From: Zoopage sp. CT-All
Lineage: Eukaryota; Zoopagomycota; Zoopagomycetes; Zoopagales; Zoopagaceae
DNA length: 38,922 nucleotides
Reading direction: 5' to 3'
Assembly: GCA_004114245.1 (NCBI GenBank)
Contig: QZWS01000023.1
Location: 1-38,922 of the forward strand
This document shows positions 1-9,153 of the stretch, one piece after another. A program made the translations under genes and the position numbers. Each line of letters begins with the position of its first letter. The first letter of the stretch is position 1. The notes below the pieces were generated by a model, which ran no database searches, was not told the DNA's origin, and worked only from the letters and a program-made list of their open reading frames with translations.

Positions 1-387
1 GCACGTAGCACGCGATAGACGCTAGGCGACATGGGGCTCAGTCAACGCAGGCGGGGGAGTCGAGATGCCGCATGGAGGCGACGCGGAGAGGTGGAGAAGA
101 GAAAGAAAAGACGGCAGCAGCAGCAGGGGCTGTTTTTAACTGACCGCTCTCCGCAATCTATGCGGTGGGGATCGCTTCCGTTCCAGCGATGCGCGTATAC
201 CGCATGGCCGCGAGGCGCGCGTTTCCGTAGGCCTGGAACGCCAACAAGGCGCAATTGGGCGCATGCGGAGATGTTCAGTCCCAGCGCACTATGGAGACAG
301 TCATATTGAGGCACAGCCGGTGATTGTGGAGCAAGGACGGGAGGCACATTCACTTCTCCAGGCCACGTGGACAATGCAGCCGTCTAT
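1..387. other. Left-end stretch without a supported gene
   Basis: GC-rich sequence upstream of the N-acetylglutamate synthase gene. Open frames on both strands here are short and have no recognisable domain, signal peptide or partner exon. I treat the region as promoter and 5' leader of the downstream gene plus truncated flanking sequence. Part of a gene cut by the window edge cannot be excluded. Confidence 0.4.
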
Positions 388-2010
388 ATGCGCGCATTGG
401 AGCCAATCCAATGCAGGCGCCCTCTCCCGATGGCAGCGCACAAGCCGCTCGGTAATCTTGGCCAAATCTTCCGGCCTCGCTCGCTCCAGCAGATGCCTGC
501 CAGCCGTGCCGCGCCTTTCGCGCAAATGCACGCTTCAATGAAGGCATCGTGTGCATGCTTCCGGCTGCAATGCGGAATTGACGCGCTTTGTGTAGACGCT
601 GGTGCGCGATGTGCTCAGTGGCCGCCCAAATCGCCGCGAGGCCCTTCAGCTGGCGCGGCTGCTGACCAAACCAGTGGCGCCGACAGGAGGCGCCCCGTCC
701 GCAAAACCCTTCGTGGCAGTGCTTATTGACGTGAGAAACGATTCCGACGAGTTTCTGGCTGGCCTGGGCTCGTCCCTTGGGCGGGTTGCAAAACTCGGAC
801 TCGTTCCGGTCGTGTTGCTCGACGCAGGCAGCGACAGCAACGGCAACGGCAACACCGCCGGCAACGTTATACAATACGCCAATCGCCTTAGAGACGCAAT
901 CGACGCCACGTTTGGGGCTGGAGGCCGCGGTTTGATCAGAAGCAGGTCGCTCGTTCAGGGCATTTTCGAGGCGCCCAGCGTCGTCGACGGCCATGTGCAT
1001 CCGCCCCTGGATTTGCTCGTCAATACGATTCCCGTCCAGCGCTGTATCAGCAATTCGGTTTTGCCCATCATCACTCCACTGTGCTTCGTGAGGGACCAGC
1101 AACGGAGCATCCTTCTCACGAGGCAGACGGCTCTGCTCTCGCTCATTCGTGACTGGACCGCCTATGCTTCCGCGCCTGACAAGGTCGTGCTCGTTCCAAA
1201 CCTAAAGCAACAGCTTCATTTCGGCGCGCACTCGTTCATCAACTTGGAAGAGGACTACCCTTCTATCAGAAAAGGCATACTCGGCTCGTCGTACTCCTCA
1301 CGGACCGAATCACTCGAGATGCTCGATCTTGCCTTTTCTTCGCTGCGCATCCTGCCAAAGATGTCGTCGGTGGTTTTCGTCAGATCCTCGAAATCCGGCA
1401 GTCTGCTCTGGAACATTGTCTCGGACAAGCCATCCGAATCGCCGTCGCTCTCGCCACGCCCCACCCATCGCGCATCGCCAGGCTTCGTCTTGGTCAGACG
1501 CGGCGTTTGCGTCAGGCACTTTACGCATCTGAACCAAGTCAATATTGGCCGACTTTCGACGCTACTGGAGCAATCCTTTGGTCGCCAACTTGACCTTGCC
1601 GGCTACTACAAAAGACTCGAGTCCAACGTGCTCGGAGTCCTGGTGGCAGGAGACTTTGATGGAGCCGTCATCGTTACCGAGCAAGCAGGAGCGGCATACC
1701 TGGATAAGTTTGCTGTGTCACCAGAGAGCCAGGGACAAGGCGTGGCGGATGTGCTCTGGAATAGATTGGTTGCGCACTGGCCGAACCTCTTTTGGCGGAG
1801 CCGAAGCGCGAACCCTGTGAACGCATGGTATGCCCGGTTATTTGGGATACGGTGCTTATTTTCCTCAGGTATTTTGATAGATGCACCGGCCATGCGAATA
1901 TTACTGGAACGGGCTGGACCATGTTTTGGCGATCGCCAAAGCCCTTTGATGAATCGACCATCAACGCACTTGTCACGCAAGTTAAATGCATACCAGCATC
2001 GTTCAAATAG
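388..2010 (+). CDS. ARG2: N-acetylglutamate synthase, mitochondrial (arginine biosynthesis)
   Basis: Acetyl-CoA:L-glutamate N-acetyltransferase, first step of ornithine/arginine synthesis in the mitochondrial matrix. The main exon (596-1827) carries an amino-acid-kinase-like region followed by the GNAT acetyltransferase domain, with AYLDKFAVSPESQGQGVADV and the WRSRSANPVNAW motif. A 41-bp intron (1828-1868, GT..AG) separates this from the last exon (1869-2010), which restores the family's NxWYF...G.WTMFW ending. The 5' end is uncertain: the main exon has an in-frame stop just upstream, at an acceptor (594-595). My tentative model adds exon 388-451, a 38-bp intron, exon 490-548 and a 47-bp intron, giving 498 aa with a leader poor in acidic residues, as expected for mitochondrial import. 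Family identity is firm; the first two exons are a guess based on phase and intron length. Confidence 0.85.
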
Positions 2011-2139
2011 GCGCCTGGCGAGCGGAGCGTTCAGTACTGGCGCATGTCCATTGTTTTGGTAGCCTTGTGTTGTTTCATTTATGTACAAGTGTCGTCGAAA
2101 TTTTCTCCCACCATCTGCTCCTTCACCAGTCATTCTACT

Positions 2140-2481
2140 ATGCAACCGCTGCTGCACTTTGCTTTCAATTTCCTTCCATATTTCATCCCTGTTCTTCTAA
2201 AACGGCTGCTGCCGGAAGTCTTCCAGCACCATTTCCTGCACAGCGCCAATGCCCTCTTTGTCGTCTCGTGCATCGTTGGAGGATGGAGTCATATTTGGGA
2301 GCTGGTGATATTTGTCCTTCCCTACGTCCTTGTGTTTGCGATTTCCGAGCGCTACATCAATCCTGAAACCATCCGCAGCGACCTAGCTCAGGGAGTGAGT
2401 ATGCATGCAGCGTTTAGCGGGCAGGAATCGAGGAGACACCATAAGAAGGCCCATAGAAATCGATGCGCGAGTCAAACTTAG
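2140..2481 (+). CDS. Small hydrophobic membrane protein, family unknown
   Basis: I do not recognise this protein. From the ATG at 2140 it reads about 113 aa, with two strongly hydrophobic stretches (roughly residues 5-22 and 40-72) around a His/Leu-rich linker, so it is probably a two-pass membrane protein. An upstream in-frame ATG at 2044 would add 32 mostly hydrophobic residues. A good donor (GTGAGT at 2395) interrupts the frame after the second hydrophobic segment. If it is used with an acceptor at 2456, the protein ends about ten residues later with a different tail. The stop lies 13 bp from the convergent stop of the WDR44-like gene, which suits this compact genome. It starts 130 bp after the NAGS stop. 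Confidence 0.5.
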   Translation: MQPLLHFAFNFLPYFIPVLLKRLLPEVFQHHFLHSANALFVVSCIVGGWSHIWELVIFVLPYVLVFAISERYINPETIRSDLAQGVSMHAAFSGQESRRHHKKAHRNRCASQT

Positions 2482-2494
2482 CATAAAGCCATAC

Positions 2495-5400
2495 TCATTT
2501 TAGTACACGTCCACACCTGTTACAAATCGCAATTGTCTGCAGCGTTCCTTCAATCTCATATCTCCTAAACTCATCACCGTCGCAACTGGGGCAGTATATT
2601 TTAGCGTCCCATCTCGACAGCAGGTCGTCGTCGCCGGCCCTGGTGTTGGTGCTTACAATGGATGTGCGTGACATATGGCTGCCCTTGTCCCAGTTATCGT
2701 CGTCCTCTCGTATTGATGCTAGCACACCACTGCCAACATCGGACTCTTGCGTCATTTCTATAAATGTGGTCGAGCGCATATATTCAGTTCCTCGGGGGAC
2801 GATGCGGCCGTTGTCGGCAGTGGTGTGTGAGCCAGCAAACGCCGAGTCGTTGATAAATATGCGAACCGAGCCGTTATTATCGGCGCTAGCAATGATCTCG
2901 ATCGTGTCAAGCGCTAGCTCGTCAAGCTGTGGAAAGAGAGTCCGCTTGGTTGTCTCGGGCGCCATCGCCACCGCTGGGACCATGGTCGTGTAAGCTGATG
3001 TATCTGTTAGCGAGTATAATGGTGGGACACCATCTACCTTCGAAAAATTCGCACGGTGGGTTTCGCTCATGCTGCATCCATCCCTGCTTGCCACCGGAAG
3101 CGGCCTCCTCGTTCTCGACAGTGTCCCAGAGAAAAATATGTCCGTCCTCCGATCCAGACACAACGTATCGTCCATCGGAACTGGTGCGCATGAGTCGACA
3201 CAAGATCAACACGAAACCCTACCTAAAACTTGCGCCGATTTGGGTGGATTCATTTACATGGCCCTTATACTTCCACTCCATGCTAAGGTCCTTAAGAGTA
3301 TACAAGCGTATTCTCGAATCATTGCTCGTGATGAGAACCTACATGGCATCAATTGAACTGACTCTCTTCCCAGCTGCCGACATACTTTTTCTTGACCAGT
3401 GGTAGTGCCAGGCATTGCCTGAATTCCCGTGATCTTCCGCCCTCGACCTCGGGTGCTTCTGACAGTGATCTGCGTGCGGTATTTCAGGCTCTACGTGATG
3501 TAAGGGCTAGATGCACACAAGGGGTTTGCACTCACGTCGGTCTCGTAGAGATGGCAGAGACCATTCACGGTACCAGCCGCAATTAATTTGCCATCCATGA
3601 CGAATCCAACAGCCGTGCACAGTGATGGTATCTCTTCCCAGTAGACAATAACTTTATCCGGAACCGACCACAGCCGAATGCGACCGTCCAACGAGCCAGA
3701 GAGGAAGAAACGGTCATTCTAAATTAGTCAGCACTGGGGCGCCTCGAGATTGTGCACTACCTTGGGATGAAAAGCGACCGAGGTGACATAATCGGTATGG
3801 TCAAATGCGAAAATGCAATCGTCGCGAGTAATGTGCCACAGCCGAGCGGTCTTGTCCATGGACGCGGAGACGAGAAAGTTATTCTAGCCAAAGGTTAAAA
3901 TTGGAAGCACATCAGCGGCGGGTGCCGAGCTAACCTTGGACCAGGCAATATTGAGAACATCCGAGGTATGTCCAATCCATTTTCGCATCGGTTTCTGCGC
4001 AAATACACCTCCAGCTTCAAGTGCACGACAGCCGTCCGACTCGGCAGAGCTTAGGCACCAGACACGCACGCAGTAATCCTGTCCACCAGCTGCAACATAG
4101 CGCCCACAGCGGCTAAACTGCAGCGCCCAGGTCGATCCTTTGATGTACTCGGCGGCATGTGGATCGTCGTTAGTCGGCGGCTGGTCAGCAGCATCGCTGG
4201 TCCGGATAGACTCGTCCATGGAAACTGATAATACTTGGGCCATACGGAGATGCGTCAGTCGGGCATGCCGCTTGCCACGTACGCGCATTTTGATGAATTG
4301 TGACGAGGAAGGGTCGGAGCCAGCGGAAGATACCGTTGTCGAGCGTGATCTGTTTTCAGAGCCAAGCGGGCTTCCAAGAACGGTGCCGTAATCAGTCCGC
4401 ATCATGCCAGTAGTGTGGGCCAACGTCGTATCGTGATTACTTTTCTTGCGACGAAACTTGCTAAAGAGACCCTTTGGCTTGGACACCTTTTCGGCATGCG
4501 TTTCGCTATTCCCTTTCACAAGGAAGGTGCCATGGATTGGGCCGTCTGTAGGAGCGGCGGTGACTCGTGCAAGATGCTCTGTACCGCCGCTGGATTTGGC
4601 AATCATGTCGAGAGCGATATGATCCGCATGTTCGATATCCGCTATGGAGATCCACTCCCCGGTTTCCACATCACGGACCTGCATTGGCGGTGCAGTAGGG
4701 TGTGCCGAATCGGGATCGGCGGCATGCGCAGAAGGAATCGTGTTGGAAGTGGCCTCATCAAGGTCGAGGTTGATGGACGCTGCATCCGAGTTGTCCAACT
4801 TAATGCCGAGAAGCTGACGTTGGACGGCAGTGAAGGAAGGTGTAAGCATTTCATTTGTCGCACTGCGCCGAGTACGAGTGGGAGCAGGAAACGGGGTCAG
4901 CTCCGCTGGTGATTTTGGTGGCGGCAATGGTGGATGCGACAGCGATCGACGATGGCGATCAAGCGGGCTCGCACGTGATGAGGAGGATATTGCATTGGCC
5001 GTGGGCACATCCGGGAAGTCTTCGTGGTCGCTATCGACGGTGATTGAGATGGTGGGCGCAAGAATGGGTGGCACAGGTTCTGAGAACGACTTTACATGGC
5101 GCACGGCTGATGAAAGAGACGGCTCGAGCGCTGGTGTCTCCAGAAGACTGTCGGATGGCGAGGAGTCGTCGGCAGCAGCAGCCTCGGCAGCCTCCATGTC
5201 TTGAAGCTCTTGCAATCGCGCACGCTCCTCCTGCTCCCGCCGCCGTTTCACTGCCAGCTGTCGCACGATCTCCATCGGATCTGCATCCGCCGTAGGATGG
5301 CGCATGATGGACTGGCGACGTGTGGGTCGGGCGGGAAGCGAATGGAATGGATCAACGGGTGATGTGGACAGCGACGCAGATGCAGGCGATCGTCCTTGGA

Positions 5401-5716
5401 AGGCAGCAACCGCAGCAGCAGCCATTGCGCTAGGGTCCATAAAGGCTGTTCCAGGGTTGGTGGCGATGTTGATAGAGCGACGGGGGCGCTGCGACGGCAG
5501 GGTGTGTGCGTGCTGCAGGAGCGACGGTATGGCGCCTGCCTCGGCCATGTCCCACTGTCCAGGAATCTGCAGAGCCGCGCCTTTGGTGGATGGGAGCGTC
5601 TCTGCCTCGAGAAACTCGTCAGAATCGTCGTCGGTGGGCGACATGATTTCGCGGGCTGGGAGCAAGAGTGACTGAGCGAAGACTGTATTGGCTCGACTGA
5701 ATTTCATGGAGTACAT
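2495..5716 (-). CDS. WDR44/Rab11-binding-protein-like WD40 protein
   Basis: Homologue of animal WDR44 (Rab11/phosphoinositide-linked endosomal trafficking) and its fungal relatives. Seven exons: 5716-3935, 3883-3761, 3718-3536, 3490-3386, 3338-3223, 3180-3038, 3003-2495. Introns are 51, 42, 45, 47, 42 and 34 bp, and all phases match, giving 986 aa. The N-terminus has the acidic DDDSDEFLEAE motif like human WDR44, then a long disordered Ser/Pro-rich region. WD repeats follow: WALQFSRCGRYVAAGGQD, WIGHTSDVLNIAWSK, FLVSASMDKTARLWHI, FFLSGSLDGRIRLWSVPDK, VLITSNDSRIRLY and YVVSGSEDGHIFLWD. Splicing of every junction restores the WDR44 order. Beyond the last repeat is a tail of about 115 aa ending in a C-x2-C...C-x2-C zinc ribbon (CPSC, CNRC). 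A second ATG at 5707 is an alternative start. Confidence 0.9.
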
Positions 5717-5744
5717 TCATCGATGCATAACAGCAATACACACA

Positions 5745-6821
5745 CTACACAATCCGTCCAGGGAAATCGGTGCTGCAAGGCGATTCCGCTGCGGAGCCGG
5801 AATTTAGCGGCGGCGACGTCTGGCGCCGGTAGCCTTTGCGCAGCTCTCTCAGCCCCACGCAGTTGCCGACACGAGAGCTATCGTCGTCCTCGTCGTCATT
5901 GTCAGGAGGCTTGTCGTCCGAGTACCTCCGCCACTGTCGGTATCCTCTGCCGCTCTGCATGCTGCGGACATCAATGCCGCGCTTCATTGCCAATCGCCAG
6001 AACCACACGGCGCAAACGATTCCAATGACTGCACCGACGGTGACATCCTGCCAGTGGTGGCGATAGTCGCAAATCCGGCTGAGGGCGACGAGCGTTGCGA
6101 CAATGAGTGGGAGAAGGACGATGGGGGGACGATATGCGTAGCGAAATGGGGCTGGAATCTGGCGGAGCTTCACGTGGAGGTAGAGTGCGAGGTAAGTCAT
6201 CCCAACAAAGGAGTAGGACGAGTGGCCCGAGGGAAACGACTTCATGCCGTCGAGGAAGGCCTCATGCGGCAGCGTGGGCTGGCATACAGAGGCGTCGACG
6301 AGAGTGGCCAAGGCCTGAGACGGCGGCAGAGCGTCGGTCACGTTTGCCACCACCGCCAGCGACGGTATTATTGGCTGACAACGATCCAGCCAGTCCGGAC
6401 GATGCCTTCCAACACCCACCTTTAGTATATGCGTGACGAGCGCTGTGAAGGCGAACGCGGCAAGCTGGCCCCAGATATGCGCGCCCAAGTCCCCGACCCC
6501 CGTCTGCAGCACCACCGACACCAGCGCCATCACCACCGCCGGGCTCACCACTGCGATCAAGAAGAGCGCATATGGGGGCACGGATTCTGAGACGGCGCGG
6601 GGAAAGGCGAGCGAGGGGTCGCCCGGCGAGAAGTACCGCGAGAAGGGCGGGATAGTGCGGTCAATGGTCCAGGCAGCAGCGAGCACGGCGATGACGGGCA
6701 GCCAAAGGAGGAGGGCGGCAGCGGCCTGGCGCATGATGACGGGGAGCTGAGAGCGTCGTTGCGGATGCGTCAATGGTGTTGATGGGTAGGTGGAGATCTC
6801 CGTTTTTTCGGAGCCTGCCAT
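5745..6821 (-). CDS. PAP2-type lipid phosphate phosphatase
   Basis: Integral membrane phosphatase of the PAP2 superfamily (DPP1/LPP type), acting on phosphatidate, lysophosphatidate or diacylglycerol pyrophosphate in endomembranes. All three catalytic motifs are visible in the 358-aa product: KVGVGRHRP (residues 134-142), FPSGH with the catalytic histidine (196-200), and SR-x5-H-x3-D (248-259). Several hydrophobic helices surround them (about 33-51, 83-105, 116-133, 202-216, 233-248, 261-275). The C-terminal 75 residues are polar and acidic, probably cytosolic. There is no intron. The stop codon lies only 28 bp before the WDR44-like start on the same strand. The substrate cannot be told from sequence. 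Confidence 0.92.
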   Translation of the reverse strand: MAGSEKTEISTYPSTPLTHPQRRSQLPVIMRQAAAALLLWLPVIAVLAAAWTIDRTIPPFSRYFSPGDPSLAFPRAVSESVPPYALFLIAVVSPAVVMALVSVVLQTGVGDLGAHIWGQLAAFAFTALVTHILKVGVGRHRPDWLDRCQPIIPSLAVVANVTDALPPSQALATLVDASVCQPTLPHEAFLDGMKSFPSGHSSYSFVGMTYLALYLHVKLRQIPAPFRYAYRPPIVLLPLIVATLVALSRICDYRHHWQDVTVGAVIGIVCAVWFWRLAMKRGIDVRSMQSGRGYRQWRRYSDDKPPDNDDEDDDSSRVGNCVGLRELRKGYRRQTSPPLNSGSAAESPCSTDFPGRIV

Positions 6822-7205
6822 GAGCCATCAAATAGGAGATAGGGTGGGCCAGTTTGGAACAGAGTTCTTCCTTGCTAGTATAGCATGGCCATATAAATGA
6901 GAATGGGGTATAGAATGTATTTCTAGTAAATATGCACAATTACTACTCAGTTGGTGTGCTGTATGATGCCACATGGAAGTAGTGATCTGAGTTAGTAGGA
7001 GTATAGCATTTGACTGATATGTCTGTAGACTCTGTTATCCTTCCTGAGGGTGTATAACATTATTCAATAAGTGAAATTTATTTAAAGCATTACTCAAAGA
7101 CTCTTAAGGCTATTCACTCACTTCTGACATAGGTACAATCAATACCACACTCAAACTAGTTGAAATAGAGTCTAACAGGAAAGATAAATGCAAAAATTTG
7201 CCAAA
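6822..7205. other. AT-rich intergenic sequence
   Basis: The transition from the PAP2 promoter into an AT-rich island that runs to about 8.95 kb. Short tracts of T/A and many stops occur in all frames. I see no gene, tRNA or obvious repeat before the conserved 5S flank. Confidence 0.6.
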
Positions 7206-7264
7206 TGATTTTTGGGTCTCATTTTTGGCCATAGAATAGTATCCATTGCAACCGAGCCTCATAC

Positions 7265-7382
7265 AACTACGGCCATATGCACTGAGAAGCACCGCATCCC
7301 GTCCGATCTGCGAAGTTAAGCCAGTGACAGCCACGTCAGTACTATGGTCGGGGACGACATGGGAATACGTGGTGTCGTAGTT
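7265..7382 (+). rRNA. 5S ribosomal RNA, copy 1
   Basis: A 118-nt 5S rRNA of the large ribosomal subunit, transcribed by RNA polymerase III. The 5' AACTACGG pairs with the 3' end CGTAGTT as helix I. The conserved loop and internal promoter sequence CCGATCTGCGAAGTTAAGCC sits at the usual position, followed by the GGTCGGGGACGACATGGGAA region of helices IV/V. It differs from copy 2 by one base (T at 7375 versus C at 8890), a G·U instead of G-C pair in helix I, so folding is kept. A T4 tract overlaps the 3' end. The gene stands alone rather than inside an rDNA repeat. Confidence 0.95.
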
Positions 7383-7384
7383 TT
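7381..7384 (+). terminator. RNA polymerase III T4 terminator of 5S copy 1
   Basis: Run of four T on the sense strand beginning at the last two bases of the 5S gene, as expected for Pol III termination. Confidence 0.7.
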
Positions 7385-7688
7385 GCCGAGCGCTCCAATT
7401 AAGCACTGTATTTTGGCCATGCACCAACTGGGTTGCTGGGAGCTTGCTATTTAATGTTAGAGTCTCCTTGTCTACAAAAGACATTGTATATAAAACCTTT
7501 CTGGCAACTTCCTTGCTGTGCCCAATTTAGAAAGCCAGTCATTGATTAATAATCACCCCTGGTAACTACGGCCCAGTTTGCAAACCAAATAATTGCAGTC
7601 TTTTTTCTCCCCCTCCCCCAGATGCACCCCAACACTGCACACATCCATCCACGCACAGCAACTTTCCAATAAACAAACCATCATAAAT

Positions 7689-8266
7689 ATGCTCCTCCAC
7701 CCATCCATTATACTCATTGCTCTCACTGTTGTCTGTGCTACTGCCCCAGCCCATGCAAGCTATCCTGCCCATTGGAGCTATCATGATAAGCCCGTCCAAC
7801 CTACCCAATTTCTGATAAAGAGTATACCAAATTATGGAAAATGTGAGGGTTGCTGCTGAAAGGTTATCCAACATACAAGTGGAGGGGCTTCCAACAGATC
7901 CATGTCCATATTGTCATGTGAGGCCATTTGAATATAAGCTTAAAAGGTGTTGGAATATAGAGTACTTTGGGCAAGATCAATAGGATGTAGGGCTGGAAGA
8001 TGTAGCGGAAGAAAGTTTTCTTTTACAAGGCCATGTGGCCATAACAGTCTCTTATACTACTGAATGGCACTATTCAAAGGTAGCTGCCATATCTCAACAA
8101 AAGGATGACTCTGTATCAGCGGAAAATAAGGAATTGGCATACAAGGAAGCCACATTCAAGGGTTGTGCCAATTCATCCAAAGGAGACCAGCCTCAAGGAT
8201 AAACATAAAGCTAATGAGGTGCTTCAACTTGAGACCATGGAATCCACTGCAGATGAAGATAAATAG
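7689..8266 (+). pseudogene. Decayed gene for a small secreted protein
   Basis: The ATG at 7689 opens a 56-aa frame with a clear signal peptide (hydrophobic SIILIALTVVCA, cleavage near AHAS) that stops at 7859. From 7834 a different frame stays open for 122 codons with a single TAG at 7981-7983. It includes a CPYC motif and a charged, coding-like segment (QQKDDSVSAENKELAYKEA). From about 8170 a third frame continues for roughly 30 codons to a TAG at 8264. In AT-rich DNA so few stops are unlikely by chance. I read this as one secreted-protein gene broken by two frameshifts and one nonsense codon. An undetected intron could explain part of it. No family is recognised. It lies between the two 5S genes. 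Confidence 0.5.
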
Positions 8267-8720
8267 TAGAGATGGAATGCATTTTGTTGGAGTTAAGGTG
8301 TAGCAATTAGGAATAAGATGTGTTGACTATATTCAAAAGACTTCACTTCTGCTCAGAGATTGATGACTGCATTAGCCACTAAACAATAATACAGTCAATG
8401 CTGAAGTGAGTCAAAGAGCACAAAATTATAAGCAATGGCATATTGGAGTAAGCTAGTGATATCCAACTTTCAGATGATGAGTTAATTAGCCAATATAGAT
8501 GTTGTGTTCAGGTATGTACAATAGAACTTGGATAATATAATACCATCTTATACCACTCAACTATTATAGAAGTCTTTTTCAAGAATCAATTATAGAGCAG
8601 TATACTAAAATTCCCTTCTAAGTGACAAATGGCTTCCAGACATATAGATAGATATTCAAGCAAAGAAATACAAGCATCTATGACAGTCATGCATAGATGG
8701 TGCAGAAAAAATAGACCTAG
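8267..8720. other. AT-rich sequence, possible further gene relic
   Basis: No intact gene. One plus-strand frame between about 8360 and 8755 shows fragments of coding-like composition (around 8455-8510 and 8629-8730) broken by many stops. This may be the continuation of the decayed gene upstream or another relic. The evidence is weak. Confidence 0.3.
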
Positions 8721-8779
8721 TGATTTTTTTGCCTTAATTCTTGCCATGGAATAGTATTCATTGCAACCGAGCCTAATTC

Positions 8780-8897
8780 AACTACGGCCATATGCACTGA
8801 GAAGCACCGCATCCCGTCCGATCTGCGAAGTTAAGCCAGTGACAGCCACGTCAGTACTATGGTCGGGGACGACATGGGAATACGTGGTGCCGTAGTT
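8780..8897 (+). rRNA. 5S ribosomal RNA, copy 2
   Basis: Complete 118-nt 5S rRNA gene, same strand as copy 1, with helix I fully Watson-Crick paired (AACTACGGC with GCCGTAGTT). All internal control elements are identical to copy 1. It lies about 256 bp upstream of the zinc-finger regulator gene. Confidence 0.95.
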
Positions 8898-8899
8898 TT
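8896..8899 (+). terminator. RNA polymerase III T4 terminator of 5S copy 2
   Basis: Four consecutive T overlapping the 3' end of the 5S gene, in the same position as in copy 1. Confidence 0.7.
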
Positions 8900-9153
8900 G
8901 CCGGTCACTCCAATCAAGCACTGTATATTGCGCCATTGCACGGCTGCCAATGCTCCCTTCAGGCCGCACCTCTCACGTGCAGCGCACCACCAATCCTCTG
9001 CCTGCGCTGTTCATGCATAGCGTGATTGGCTGAACATCGATCCGTTCGATCGTCGGATGGAAGTGGCTGCACGCTGCTTGCCAAGAGCCGATGATGCCGA
9101 CTTGCTAACCCATCCAACAGCTTCCCCGCAGCCGCATCCCGCATCCCCAACCT

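Larger units (their letters stand above)
7206..7427 (+). repeat. Dispersed 5S repeat unit, copy 1 (gene plus conserved flanks)
   Basis: This segment matches 8721-8942 at a constant offset of 1515 bp. The match covers about 35 strongly conserved bases before the 5S gene (CATTGCAACCGAGCC core), the gene itself, and about 40 bases after it (core AAGCACTGTAT). The outer edges fade gradually, so the limits are approximate. Conserved flanks suggest either duplication of a larger unit or selection on 5S promoter and terminator context. Confidence 0.75.
8721..8942 (+). repeat. Dispersed 5S repeat unit, copy 2
   Basis: Second copy of the unit described at 7206-7427, in the same orientation and 1515 bp downstream. 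The gene body differs by one base, while the flanks differ at a moderate number of positions. That fits purifying selection or gene conversion acting on the 5S core. Confidence 0.75.

Noticed and set aside
350-1102. 250-codon minus-strand open frame opposite the start of N-acetylglutamate synthase
   Set aside because: Ala/His/Arg-rich product without motifs; the plus strand has clear family sequence over most of it.
6900-9000. AT-rich island as an intact transposable element
   Set aside because: No terminal inverted or long terminal repeats and no transposase or reverse-transcriptase motifs were seen; the only duplicated sequence is the 5S unit.
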